64,000 nt of DNA from the NCBI RefSeq assembly GCF_040958095.1, contig NC_091233.1:21831297-21895296 (forward strand), written 5' to 3'. The notes under the pieces were generated by a model. The model did no database searches and was not told the DNA's origin. It saw nothing but the letters and a program-made list of their open reading frames with translations. Made by a program: the position numbers and the translations under genes. This document shows positions 50,273-62,990 of this stretch, one piece after another (position 1 is the stretch's first letter; every line of letters begins with the position of its first letter). Source of the DNA: Procambarus clarkii. Its lineage: Eukaryota; Arthropoda; Malacostraca; Decapoda; Cambaridae.

Positions 50273-52440
50273 TACTTTGTACATACATACAGTATAATCT
50301 AGATTATCCAGATTAACTTGGACTGGTCCCTATCCAATTCTTCCTGAAATTTTTCATACATTAATAGTATTTAAAGACCAACTTTTATGAAGTGGTATAA
50401 ACAATAGAACCTGCATTTGTAAACACTAATACCAAAGTCACATGAAAAATATACACTATTAACATTCAAAATCTCACTTACCTCAGTTGGTTAAACACAT
50501 CACCACACTACCCTTAGACAGCCACAAGTTGGTTAAGCAGCACCTCTATTTTTCTCTGTAACTAGCTGACATTGTAACTATAAAGTGTGAAGGATAGATG
50601 AAATTTTTTATGTAATTATTCTAAGATGAGGTCTGATAAAGACCTTCTGTGCCTTCTGTAATGCTTTTTGCGCTACCGCTCACAGGATGAGTATGGGGTA
50701 CATAATAAACTAGCCGCCTCTGGCGGCAACAATCAATCTATTTTTGGCTTTACTAATACAGAACTCTACTTTTGTTTTACCAACTTAAGAAGTGCTCTAG
50801 AGAATTTATGGGATTAGTGCTGATTTTTGCGTGTCTACCGTGTTCTAGGCAGTGTATTAAACTTCTAAACTTGTTTCTTGTTGTTATATAAAGTTTTGAG
50901 TTAATATATATTCTTACATTGCCTTATTTCACATCCCAAGTATTCCAAACATAATTATGTACTGTATTTCTGGCTGGAAAGGGAAATGATCAATATATAT
51001 TAATCTTTAAATTGGGGGTTTTACAGAGTATAACAAGAAAAAATGTGGACACTTTCAGTTCTCTGAAATACAAGCCTGTATTCTAAACATATATTTAAGC
51101 TTTATTTATGCAGTTTTTACCTTAGAGAGGGTTTATAGAACATAACCCCAGTGCATGTCAAAGGCTGCTTGTACTCTCATTGAAAAATTCTGTTTTATGT
51201 CCAGTGCATTAACAACTGAAACAGAAAACTGTCTTAACAAAATATTAACTAAAATGCAAACAATTTACTTGCCATATTAATTTAAGAAACACAAATTGCA
51301 CTTGCTTTGCTTTACCACTGCATTTATTTAATGCTTTTACCCTTATCTCTAATCTACATCCAGGGAGGTCGATGCCGCCTGCATGTAATCTAGCCATCAC
51401 CAGTCATTTGGATCAACATCTGTGTAACCCACACTTTATCCCGATGGGTTTTCACCCCAACCATTCAGCACTTCAGGAACTCCAGATTATACTGTATATT
51501 TTTCTATGAATTACAATACAAGCACAATAGTTTTGGGCAAGCAAGATGATTTCATCCCTTTAAGTGACTACGACATTCATTAATATATTGTATTTGTCTG
51601 TTTTGCTAAATTTATTTAAATACTTGTCAGAATTTATCTTAACATGTCAATAAAAGTGATCTACCCAACTTGAGAAAGTCACAATATGGTAATATCTGTA
51701 TTGATAAAGACTACAAAAAGTACATTTGTACAACTCATTCACTCAACTCACCAAGGGGGCATAAATATTTAGTCCTGGCAATTGTCAACAAGATTTACCA
51801 ATTGGCAACACTAGTCCATGGTAAGAGTACCATATTACACATACGTCAATGCTGTTTAAAGTCATCATTCATCACAATGCATCAACGTGGGCAGTTATAT
51901 CTTTCCAACAGGCTTCATGAACCCAGGCCTACTTATGAAATATTCACTTACAGTATAGCAATTATTATATGCTATTATCAAACTAACAAATGACCAGGAT
52001 CTTTACAATAAAGATCAGACCACATATATTTTTGAGATGATACAGTTGAATGAAGCGCAAAACGACCCACAACCAAGATTACGCATAAGATCTAGTCAGA
52101 TGTATACTCAAGCCCAGTAAGTCACTCAAAATAAACAATATCACCAAGCACACCTGGTTCACCTGCAACTCCCTACGCTTTACAACGATATGAACACACG
52201 GATACATGTCCTCGATAATGAGAGGATCAAATTATGTATTCATTCCCAACAAAACAGGAGGGAGACTTGCAGACACAATTTCAAGGCCAGAAGTATGCCA
52301 TCCTCACCTGGCTGGCCAGCAGTGTCTCCTTAATGCAGCTCTTACAATGGAGAATTATCACATGGTTGAGATTCAACGAGAGACTGCACACAATGTGCTC
52401 GGCAATGTCTCACAATATTGGCTAAATAAATTATATTATA
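50273..52440. other. Intergenic, mostly featureless
   Basis: At 50674-50700 a single 'gctcacaggatgagtatggg' + 'gtacataataaac' matches the minisatellite core of 1616-2030. No gene recognised; the 107-codon frame at 51670 has no known domain. Confidence 0.55.
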
Positions 52441-52448
52441 ATATATTT

Positions 52449-53227
<779 letters not shown>

Positions 53228-53241
53228 ATATATATATATAT

Positions 53242-53830
<589 letters not shown>

Positions 53831-54160
53831 GTATACATGTACATACACATGTACATCATTATGTGAAATATTAATTATTATTATTCAATATTTACATCCA
53901 TATTTACTCCTAAACCATAACAACAAAACCTTTGAGCCATATGAAATGAAATCCACATCTATCAAGGCAGCTTTTAAGATCTAAGAAAATAGAATATAAA
54001 ATTTAGCCATGATAAAAAAATGCCCTGCAACCAAATGCATAGGCATTAAAGTCTATTGTCCATACATAAAATTGGATAATACAATAGGCTAAATATAGCC
54101 TCAAACAGAAAGAAGAAAGCATAATAAAATAACAGACATTATTTACAAGAGTGACAACTG

Positions 54161-54822
54161 CATTCCTAGTGTACCCCTCACTGCACAACTACCGGCTGTG
54201 CTCCTAACACACACACACACACCATCACACATTCCTAGTGTACCCCTCACTGCACAACTACCGGCTGTGCTCCTAACATACACACACACACCATCACACA
54301 TTCCTAGTGTACCCCTCACTGCACAACTATCAGCTGTGCTCCTAACATACACACACACCATCACACATTCCTAGTGTACCCCTCACTGCACAACTATCAG
54401 CTGTGCTCCTAACATACACACACACCATCACACATTCCTAGTGTACCCCTCACTGCACAACTATCAGCTGTGCTCCTAACATACACACACACCATCACAC
54501 ATTCCTAGTGTACCCCTCACTGCACAACTATCAGCTGTGCTCCTAACATACACACACACCATCACACATTCCTAGTGTACCCCTCACTGCACAACTATCG
54601 GCTGTGCTCCTAACATACACACACACCATCACACATTCCTAGTGTACCCCTCACTGCACAACTATCGGCTGTGCTCCTAACACACACACACACACCATCA
54701 CACATTCCTAATGTATCCCTCACTGCACAACTATCGGCTGTGTTCCTAACACACACACCATCACACATTCCTAATGTACCCCTCACTGCACAACTATCGG
54801 CTGTGTTCCTAACACACATTTA
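54161..54822. repeat. 65-69-bp tandem array, about 10 copies
   Basis: Unit cattcctagtgtacccctca + ctgcacaactatcggctgtg + ctcctaaca(ca)n + ccatcaca; length varies with the CA run. Units further right are more diverged (attcctaatgtatcc). Confidence 0.93.
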
Positions 54823-56298
54823 CCGTCACAAATTTTCATGCACACACTAAATTTATATTAGGTATAACTTTATACTATCAAACTGTAGGCAGCTCTCCTA
54901 CATGGACTTCTATTCAAATAACCTTCTGAAACTTATACAAGACCTGTAACACTAATGTCTAGAAAAATCATGAATAATTTTATTTTATCAGTAGTATACC
55001 TGGTGGAAAAGTTCCCAATAGCACACTACTTTTGAAAGAGATAGGCATCAAATCTACACATTTTTACTCTAATGTTATATAACATTTTATCAACAGGAAC
55101 CACATCATACCATGCCTAAAACATATTCAATAAAAACTTTGAAACTACAATACATATTGCACAATCCTGCTTTGAATGTTGGCCATTGCATACGCAATAC
55201 CTGTAAATAATAGGTATTTGATTTGATTTTCTAGATCTTTCCTTCATGCATCACTAAAATATATACTTAATAATGATGAACGCTTGTTGTGTGATCTTGA
55301 AAGCGATTCAGAAGCATCACTAAAATACAACTGCTTGAGACCTTCATAACCGACTACCATGGAATGAGTGCCTACTGCAGAAACACCGTTTGATATATAT
55401 GCTGTCTCCTTCGATAATGACCTCGTAAAAATATCTACACACACACACTAATATATATCTCGCACACATACATACATACACATATGTCAACTATAAATTA
55501 TTTGGACACACCGACAATGGAAGTATTAAATATCTTTTTAAGTTATGATAAAATATAATCATACAGATCTTTTAATTTATATATCATTCATCCTCAGATA
55601 TTATGAATCCCTATTACCAGCTAATTATATCAGTCCTGATTACCATAAACTCATTTTAACACTTGTATAAAGGAGCTCAATTCGTCAGGTTCACGTCCAT
55701 CAGAACCACTAGAGCCAACACTCAAAGGCATACCAGACAGTCCTTCAAGTATCATATATCAATATCAATACTATATCGTACTGTGAAACTTGATCTGATA
55801 GTTTTGCATACTCTTCTCTAGGACCCTTAAGCCAACATGTATAAATATGACACACACAGCATCATCATCAAATACAGAACACTTACATATGAATACAGCA
55901 ATCACTCATACTTACAAAAAGTTTCCACAATAATTAATGACAAAAAGTATTTCTACCAGTTCAATAAAACACCTGTTTACAATCTCAAAGATCACAAACC
56001 AAATCAATTGAATGACAACAAGAAAATGAGACACCTTAGCACCTACTGGTATGGAAAACTGCCACCACTCCAATAGTAACAAGACCCTGTATGCTGGTAT
56101 GCACATCACGCAACACATTGCACTGGTCTTAGTGATGCAACACAAATCACGTACACATCCTTCTAAATAACACGCACACATACACACACATGAAATGACT
56201 GTGTAAACCCTTTAAATGACACACAAAGCAACTACATCCATAATTTATTCAGAGATACACGTACACGTGATGCATCTGCATATGTTCCAGGCACTCCT

Positions 56299-56329
<31 letters not shown>

Positions 56330-57300
56330 TAGTAACAACATATACTCCTTATACTAATACACATGAATCAACAAGACATACCTTTTTATGGGGGGAATGA
56401 ACATACAGCAGCAATGCACAACCAGCAGAAATCAGGGTATTCAAATTGTGTGTTGTCTGTTACTGGATTTGCCATTTTCAATTTTATATATATATATATA
56501 AGTATATATATTAATTTATATTTTTAAATGACTTTATTAGTTGATGAGGAAAACTAAGCGGGCAAACTACCGTATGTCAAAGAATGTGGCAATACTAATC
56601 CCATTAGAGTGAACCAAACAAACAATTTACATGGGTAAAAGTAACGCTTGGATTGATACAATCCCATGAAAACAATACCATCGAGGAAATAGAAAGTAAA
56701 GAACATTAGCTAATTTCCCACTGCTAGTACTTTTCTCTGCATTTCCAATGCAGTGACACTTGCTCTTCTGCCTCCCCCACTGAAGGCTGGAGAAAGAACA
56801 CGCTTCACCGTCCTGCCGAGACAGTACACGACCTCTAGCTGCCATCCTCATGGCTGGGAAATCCCCAGATGGAACCAAGGCAACAATAATGTAGACAAAC
56901 TGATTCAACTCATAACAGTGTTTTTTGTTTTAATAAATTTGAAATAACATTTGAATTCAGAGACAATTTACATTGTGTAATGATTTGTGAATAAGTTAAA
57001 CTCAAAGTTTAGCATAAGACTAAGTGAAAACAGAGAAAACAAAGTACATGCCTGCTGTACTTACAAGAGTTGCCAATAAAACTTAGCAATCTCCTGAATA
57101 TCCAATATAAAGCTGACTATATATGTGTCCAACTACCATCCATATAAATAAAGTTAAGAGTCTGGGAAGCAAGCCTTTCCATGGATCTGTTGCATATTAT
57201 AAATCAAGAATATTGGTGGAAAATGACTAATAACCAGCAACACTACAAGGTCTAGTGTTCAGTAATGTGTATATACTGGCGGAGGGTGGCAAGGCAGGTG
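54823..57300. other. Intergenic / attractin 3' flank
   Basis: Presumably includes the attractin-family 3' UTR (minus strand). (CA)n at 56300-56328, (TA)n near 56486-56502. No other gene recognised. Confidence 0.5.
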
Positions 57301-57455
57301 TTAAATACATGTGTCGGGAGAATGGCTGGAATATGGCTGCTTTCCTCTTGCTGTTTTATTTTTGTTCACATCGCCCTTGACATGTGTTATGGGGTCACTA
57401 CTACACTTACGTGGGTTACCAAGGGTCACAAGAGTGCTGGCAATGGCTAAACCAC
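57301..57455 (-). CDS. Attractin-family terminal exon
   Basis: Acceptor ttctgtaatttcag before 57455; phase 1 entry, 50 codons and stop. It encodes GGLAIASTLVTLGNPRKCSS and ends YSSHSPDTCI. The vertebrate equivalents are GQSGLAVASALV and the conserved -GTCI end. A perfect gtaagt lies inside the exon (57410-57405), after CCCAC, and could act as an internal donor. The 3' UTR runs leftward; a possible AATAAA on this strand lies near 56530, but the cleavage site was not determined. Confidence 0.87.
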
Positions 57456-60400
57456 CTGAAATTACAGAAAAAAATAAGATATTAACTTTATATTGAACTG
57501 CTGTGTATACACATGAAAATACTGGAGGGCCAGGTCCCAAATCTATACAGTAAAATAACATACTGGAGTGAACGATATGGAAGGAAATGCAGAATCGATA
57601 TGTCCACGGCTGTTTAACAACCGACCATAAGAAATATTGCCAGAACAAGCGTGGACGTCTTTAAGATAAAACTGGAGAGTTTTCTTCCAGTGCTCATGTC
57701 TCAAATGAAGAAGTCTAAAAATGGTACAGTGAAAATACACACACACACATGCCAGCAATACAGCTACTGTATGATAAAAACAATGTGACCCAGGACACTA
57801 GTTCAATCCTGCCCTCCTCCTCCTCCAAACATTTTCTCATATAGGTACTCGATTTAAAACATAGAAATATGACGAAACCTAACCTAACCTATCCTAACTT
57901 AACATAAGTCAGTAATATATCTTAATCTTCAGGTAACATAAGTCACTAATAATATATACCTACTTGATGGGGTTCTGGGAGTTCTACTCCCCAAGCCCGG
58001 CCCATGGCCAGGCTTGACTTGTGAGAGTTTGGTCTTAATCTTAAGGTCCTATCTTAATCATAAGGTAATGTTAAGACACAATAAGAAACATACCTGGGTG
58101 ACCTATGGGAGTATAAGGTTCTCCACCAGTTGGCAGCTGCACCAGGAGGGAGAGGACGGCGGCACGGTTCCCACAACAGGGCTCCAGGGCAATGTGACTT
58201 GTGAGAGTTTGGTCTTAATCTTAAGGTCATATCTTAATCATAAGGTAATGTTAAGACACAATAAGAAACATACCTGGGTGACCTATGGGAGTATAAGGTT
58301 CTCCACCAGTTGGCAGCTGCACCAGGAGGGAGAGGACGGCGGCACGGTTCCCACAACAGGGCTCCAGGGCAATGTGACTTGTGAGAGTTTGGTCTTAATC
58401 TTAAGGTCATATCTTAATCATAAGGTAATGTTAAGACACAATAAGAAACATACCTGGGTGACCTATGGGAGTATAAGGTTCTCCACCAGTTGGCAGCTGC
58501 ACCAGGAGGGAGAGGACGGCGGCACGGTTCCCACAACAGGGCTCCAGGGCAATGGGGCTAGGATTAACCTACCAAAAAAATAAACTACTTACAATCATGA
58601 CCAAAAAAAATTACTTTCAATTTCAAATCTGCAAGAAATAAATTATGCCCCAGAAACGATCTGCAAAGACGTTTCTTTATAGTTCTTAAGTCATCAGGAT
58701 GGAAATATGCCTTACATTTTAGCAAAAAAAAAAGGATAATTTTCATATAACATGTACCTCATCACTACAAGTTGCACCAGTAAACCCTTGCTCACGTTGA
58801 TCCAGTAAACCCTTGCTCATGTTGGCCCAGTAAACTCTTATGTTGCTCCAGTAATTACTTCCTCAACACATATTGCTCCAGTAATCTCGTCTGACATGTC
58901 AAGGGGCACAATCAGTTGACCCCTCTCAGTGCTCAAAAGGGTAATTTGATAATAACCTCCAATGGATACCTAACCCAGTAGTCATTCAACATTAGAGTGA
59001 AAGCAGTGGCATCTAACAACCCATCTGACCAGACTACCAACCAAGAGGTAGTCAAAGACCTGCCCACGGGGACACAGATCCTCGGAACCACCTCAAGGTA
59101 CGTCACACGGGGACACAGATCCTCGGAACCACCTCAAGGTACGTCACACGGGGACACAGATCCTCGGAACCACCTCAAGGTACGTTACTCACACTAGCCC
59201 CTCACTCAACACGTTACCAAAGTAATGCCGCACAACACACAACCAAAACACCAGGATAAATTCACAGCAAAGGCAGGGGCCACCCTGTATAAACAAAGCA
59301 CTAAACAAGATCTCAAAGTACAAAGTCAGAACTGGGGTGAAATGCCAAAACTTTGGAAAACACTCGGGGAAGTCAAGGTACCCACCTGGGAAATATACGG
59401 AAGAACCCAAGGAATCCAGGGGACACAAAGCCCGGCCCTTGCAACTTCCCGCCACCACCTAAAACAGAGGGAAAAGAGCAGGCTCCTTGTACAGATTCAG
59501 AGCACAGAATAAGAGAAAATACCTTGCCCAACCAGAACAAACCTAGAATTTGCAACCAAGAGGACACAGGTCATGCTCAGGTAAGCAAAGAAGGGCGCCC
59601 CATCCCCCAAGTCAGGAAGGAGAAGGGATGGCCCAAAAACTATGAGGTGATGCCAACATCTTCAGATGAAACCACTACATCCACCAGCACTAGCACATAG
59701 AGGCAGAAAGAGGCCACATCCCTGATGAGAACCGGATAATGAAAAAAAAAAAAAAGAAAAAAAAAAAGAAAAAAAAAAAGAGGGCTAAACAAAAGTAAGC
59801 CCATTGCACCCTCAAGTGAAACTCAAGAGGGGTAATGATGCAATTCAAACACACAAAAGAAACATTTTATATGTGAGGAGTTCGTTCATTCTAAGCACCT
59901 GCGTTATCATTTGACAGATGTACCGCCCCTTACCACTTAGCATAAGAGAAGCCCATCTTGAAGATCCAAGTCCAGAGCAAAGACCCCAAGGAACCACCAA
60001 GGAAGTGGTTCAACTCAAGGGAAGAAGAACCACACTGAAGGCAACACACAAAACAGCTTCAGGAAAAAGATAGCTAGTCAGAGGCATGTAAAAAGACTGG
60101 GAAACAAGTAGGACACATAATAAATCTAAACTAACTCAGCCATGGCACAGCTAGGAAGTATATGGGTGGATGCCAGGACTATACACACACAAATCACAAT
60201 TGTGTGATGCATCAAATGAACAAATCCACAAGGGCCGTGACGAGGATTCAAACCTGCGTCCGAGAGCATCCCAGACGCTGCCGAGTCGTAGCTCGGTCGA
60301 TTAAGGCAGCATCTGGGATGCTCTCGGACGCAGGTTCGAATCCTCGTCACGGCCCTTGTGGATTTGTTCATCTGCCATGGACTATGTGAGGGGTACCTGG

Positions 60401-61112
60401 CTCTTCCAACTCTGTTGTGATGTCATCTGGTAGCAAGTGGAGTGAGTGTGGTCTTTGATCTGCTAACAGTAATTTGCTGAGCAAGAATTCTCAGTCTTAC
60501 CATTTCTAATTAGCATTTTCAAGAGGTGATCGAGAGCTGAGATTCGTTCCTTTGCATCATAGTGAGCTAATAGATTTGGTGGTAACTTGATTCACCCCTC
60601 CCTTCTTTCCTTGAATATATGGACATCACCATATGTAATGACCCCTGTAATAATGGGATTAAAAATCATGAGTATCAGATAATATGAATCCTGGGTGAAC
60701 CATTAAGCTATAAAAAATATTTAAGAAATGCCAATACCTTTTTTTTAACTTTGAGTGTGCCAAGGCTGTCCAAGAGGTCAGAGGACAGACTATCTGGTGA
60801 TGTTCCATTTGGGATGACTTTATTGGCACTATTATTACAAGATTTGGTATTATCTTTGCTTGAAGCCTTTGTGATGGCATTGGAAGCAAGATAAGGAATG
60901 GCAGTGGCATTTGGCATGGCCCCGTTAGTTCCTGTGACACAGCAGTTGTTGGTGAGTGTTGTAGTTATGGTGGTGCTGGTTATGGAAGAAGTTGTTGCAG
61001 GAGTTGTGTCACTAGTTTCTAACGCCTCGGCAGCCACGCCCCTTGGATACAGTTCCAGAAGAATAGGGCGGAATGGTCGAGATGCCATAGCCTCCATCTC
61101 AACCAGAAGACG
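57301..61112 (-). CDS. Attractin-family protein, 3' end (cytoplasmic tail), partial
   Basis: Join on the minus strand: 61112-60738, 58568-58454, 57455-57301 (375+115+155 nt, phases 0/0/1 consistent, stop TAA at 57303-57301). The peptide carries the three conserved tail blocks of attractin/attractin-like 1 (fly 'distracted'): LLVEMEAMASRPF, PIALEPCCGNRAAVLSLLVQ and GLAIASTLVTLGN, and the end PDTCI. Attractins are large single-pass membrane proteins with CUB, EGF, kelch, C-type lectin and PSI domains outside. The tail acts with Mahogunin-type ubiquitin ligases in vertebrates. The final TCI fits a class I PDZ-binding pattern. The ectodomain exons lie beyond the right edge. Whether it is closer to ATRN or ATRNL1 cannot be told from the tail, so no symbol is given. 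Confidence 0.88.
57955..58030. repeat. Dispersed 'GGGGTTCTGGGAGTTCT' repeat, copy 2
   Basis: 'ggggttctgggagttctact' 'ccccaagcccggcccatggc' 'caggcttgacttgtgagag'; abuts the 180-bp array. Other copies 17390-17470, 37915-37985 and 62580-62660. Confidence 0.8.
58094..58197 (-). pseudogene. Third copy of the attractin tail exon (no in-phase acceptor)
   Basis: Same arrangement as the copy at 58274-58377: identical exon body and donor, acceptor side again ctctcacaag in the wrong phase. The surrounding unit differs from its neighbours by about one base (tcctat against tcatat near 58050), so the duplication is very recent or the assembly has expanded it. Confidence 0.75.
58274..58377 (-). pseudogene. 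Second copy of the attractin tail exon (no in-phase acceptor)
   Basis: This is an exact copy of the exon body in the middle 180-bp unit. The donor CCCAG|gtatgt is intact. Upstream, the unique acceptor ttttggtag is replaced by intron sequence ending ctctcacaag. Using that AAG would enter in phase 2, incompatible with the phase-0 exon before it and with the phase-1 donor of the first copy. It is probably skipped, unless its donor is used to extend the first copy, which would run into a TAA just beyond the first donor. Confidence 0.75.
58454..58568 (-). CDS. Attractin-family exon, ALEPC..NRAAVLS block (functional copy)
   Basis: Acceptor tttttttggtag before 58568 gives phase 0 entry matching the previous exon; the donor CCCAG|gtatgt leaves in phase 1. 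It encodes VNPSPIALEPCCGNRAAVLS and LLVQLPTGGEPYTPIGHP, the most conserved part of the attractin tail. It is the transcription-proximal copy of a 180-bp tandem triplication and the only copy with an in-phase acceptor. Confidence 0.88.
58780..58885. repeat. Degenerate ~30-bp repeats
   Basis: Four to five units of 'ccagtaaacccttgctcayg' / 'gttgctccagtaatt', inside the attractin intron. Confidence 0.7.
59065..59187. repeat. 41-bp tandem array, 3 copies
   Basis: cacggggacacagatcctcg + gaaccacctcaaggtacgtca at 59065, 59106 and 59147; nearly identical. The 'ggaaccacctcaaggta' part resembles the SINE tail end. Confidence 0.92.
59190..60212. other. Attractin intron, decayed repeat
   Basis: Plus strand has open stretches (GEVKVPTWEIYGRTQ; PRICNQEDTGHAQVSKEGRP) with no recognised domain. 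A-rich run at 59738-59780. Probably dispersed repeat; no splice-consistent exon seen. Confidence 0.5.
60213..60376. repeat. Large palindrome made of two opposed tRNA-like SINE units
   Basis: 'aacaaatccacaagggccgt' ... 'gcgtccgagagcatcccaga' is repeated as complement 'tctgggatgctctcggacgc' ... 'acggcccttgtggatttgtt'. Arms about 70 bp, loop about 20 bp (gtcgtagctcggtcg). Box B-like 'caggttcgaatcctcgtcac' is visible. Confidence 0.92.
60738..61112 (-). CDS. Attractin-family exon, MASRPF block
   Basis: Minus-strand acceptor gatccttgcag before 61112 and donor AAAAAG|gtattg after 60738; 125 codons, phase 0 to 0. It begins RLLVEMEAMASRPFRPILLE, equivalent to the vertebrate REQLLREMQQMASRPF. It continues with a Thr/Ser/Asn-rich low-complexity linker (TTPATTSSITSTTITTT) and ends SDLLDSLGTLKVKKK. 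The linker is much longer than the equivalent region in vertebrate attractins. Confidence 0.87.
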
Positions 61113-61667
61113 CTGCAAGGATCACAAGCATTAAAATTATAAAGTGGGGTTGAGAATGAAACAAAAAGTATGAAAAAATCGTCCACTAAGCTTATTTAGT
61201 TTTTTTTGTGTCAATTAAGTGGATTAATTAAGAAATTCTGGGAGCATCAAATTTAATGGTACAGTACAATTCTCCACAACTACAATGATAAGCCACATGA
61301 TATGCTTAATTTATGAATAGATTTTATCAACAAATAATCTGATAATTTATTCTCAATAACTTAAAACGCAAGACTGACTCACTCATTATACATATGAATA
61401 TACAGTACAACCTTGATTCAATGAAAATGAGACCAAATCCAATTCACTGCACTGAGGGAATGGTTGTAACTGGAGATGCCTCCAGGATACATTTCCCATG
61501 CTCTATGGGCTAATTTCACCCAAACAGCAACAAAACAAGTCACTTTTTGAATAAATGTATATATGCACCTGACCCCTAGTAGGTGGAAGTCTAGGTTACC
61601 CAGGGTTCCAAGTCACCCCCTCCCTCTCTACTGGAGATGACCTTGCAAAGGTCTCTGCCACGAGGGA

Positions 61668-61908
61668 GGTTATCTTGAGTTGATTTTGGGGCTTTTTAGT
61701 GTCCCCACAGCCCGGTCCTCGACCAGGCCTCCACCCCCAGGAAGCAGCCCGTGACAGCTAATTAACTCCCAGGTACCTATTTACTGCTAGGTAATAGGTG
61801 CATCAGGGTGAAGGAAACTCTGTCCATTGTTTCTCGCCGGCACCCGGGATCGATCCCGGGACCACATTATCACGTGTCCAGCGTGCTGTTCGCTCGGCCG
61901 ATCGGCCC
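61668..61908 (-). repeat. SINE type A
   Basis: 'gaggttatcttgagttgatt' tail to 'cgctcggccgatcggcccc' head (minus strand); box B complement ccgggatcgatcccggg. Confidence 0.9.
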
Positions 61909-62575
61909 CACTTGAACTGAGGGGGGACTCAACCAAATGCTCAACACAAATACAGTAAGGGTGATGCACACCCCTCCAGGCAGAACTAATTTTCCAAGAA
62001 AACTCAGCACTAATGGGGGCCCCAGAATGATAATGCCATGTTGAAGAATTAGGGGTTTGGCTGGGTGAGACTTCAGGTGACCTGGGCTACTATTTGATAG
62101 CAGTCAGGTATAAGGTGCATCATGGCTAGTCTATCAGTCCCCTCCCCCACCTCAACAACAATCATTTGCCAAGTTTACCTACGAGTGCCTAACTTCCTTC
62201 AAACATTCCCTTTTGTTACGCCAATACTTTAAGCTGAATTATTTCTGGTTTGGGTAAATGTTTGATTTTCAAGCTTCCCTTGCCTCATGCAGTGAACCAG
62301 AGTCTGATTCTGGCCATCGGTGGGTGATGGATGGGGTCTCAGAGGCCGGGTGTGTTCAGCTACGGGGTGCTACCAGAGCTACACTCTGAAGGATCCAATC
62401 TCCTAAAACCAATCACTGAATGACAAAATACTTCATTTCCCCACCTCAGCACTTTCTTGGCCAATATTTTCACAAATATAAATTAATAATTCAAAATTAA
62501 TAATCAGAAATGAATAAATCCCATCAACAATTAATACATGGCCAAGAGAGGAGCTGAACAGCTAACAAGGCGATC
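61909..62575. other. Attractin intron, no further gene
   Basis: Nothing recognised except short C-rich runs. Confidence 0.5.
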
Positions 62576-62577
62576 TG

Positions 62578-62662
62578 CTTGATACTGCTTAATGGGGTTT
62601 TGGGAGTTCTTCTAGTCCCCAAGCCTGGCCAGAGACCAGACTTGACTTGTGAGAATTGATTT
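62578..62662. repeat. Dispersed 'GGGGTTTTGGGAGTTCT' repeat, copy 3
   Basis: 'ggggttttgggagttcttct' ... 'ccagacttgacttgtgagaa'; same family as 57955-58030. Confidence 0.8.
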
Positions 62663-62750
62663 CCCGATTTTAAATTGAGAATCGATCGATCTCGGTCGAT
62701 TAATTTAAAACGATCAAGAGATAATAACAAAAACTATTGTAGATATACTG

Positions 62751-62990
62751 GTTATCTGGAGATGATTTCGGGGCTTTAGTGTCCCCGCGGCCCGGTCCTC
62801 GACCAGGCCTCCACCCCCAGGAAGCAGCCCGTGACAGCTGACTAACTCCCAGGTACCTATTTACTGCTAGGTAACAGGGGCATTCAGGGTGAAAGAAACT
62901 TTGCCCATTTGTTTCTGCCTCGTGCGGGAATCGAACCCGCGCCACAGAATTACGAATCCTGCGCACTATCCACCAGGCTACGAGGCCCCT
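62751..62990 (-). repeat. SINE with tRNA-Thr-like head (type C)
   Basis: The body and tail are those of the other SINEs. The head at 62986-62916 is a well-formed tRNA-like domain: acceptor arms GCCTCGT / ACGAGGC, anticodon loop TTCGTAA (anticodon CGT), T arm GCGGGTTCGATTCCCGC. It is directly continuous with the SINE body, so it is a SINE head rather than a tRNA gene. Confidence 0.9.

Larger units (their letters stand above)
58015..58557. repeat. 180-bp tandem triplication containing an attractin exon
   Basis: Three units of exactly 180 bp start near 58021, 58201 and 58381 and are nearly identical. Each holds the minus-strand exon body, its donor and about 75 bp of following intron. The left edge of the array joins a dispersed repeat ending in 'ggcttgacttgtgagag' (57960-58025); the same 'tgacttgtgagag' forms every unit junction. 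Because 180 is a multiple of 3, the array creates an artefactual 189-codon plus-strand frame. Confidence 0.95.

Noticed and set aside
54143-54819. Minus-strand frames with repeated CAVRGTLGMCDGVC
   Set aside because: By-product of the 67-bp tandem array.
58014-58583. 189-codon plus-strand frame with three identical 60-residue repeats
   Set aside because: It is antisense to the attractin exon triplication and exists only because the unit is 180 bp; the minus strand carries the conserved, correctly spliced protein.
59225-59700. Open frames of 95-115 codons within the attractin intron
   Set aside because: Low-complexity Pro/Thr/Lys-rich, no domain; opposite strand to attractin and in repeat-like sequence.
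62916-62986. Possible functional tRNA-Thr(CGT) gene
   Set aside because: The cloverleaf is good, but the sequence runs directly into the SINE body shared with many other copies, and no oligo-T terminator follows the tRNA part.
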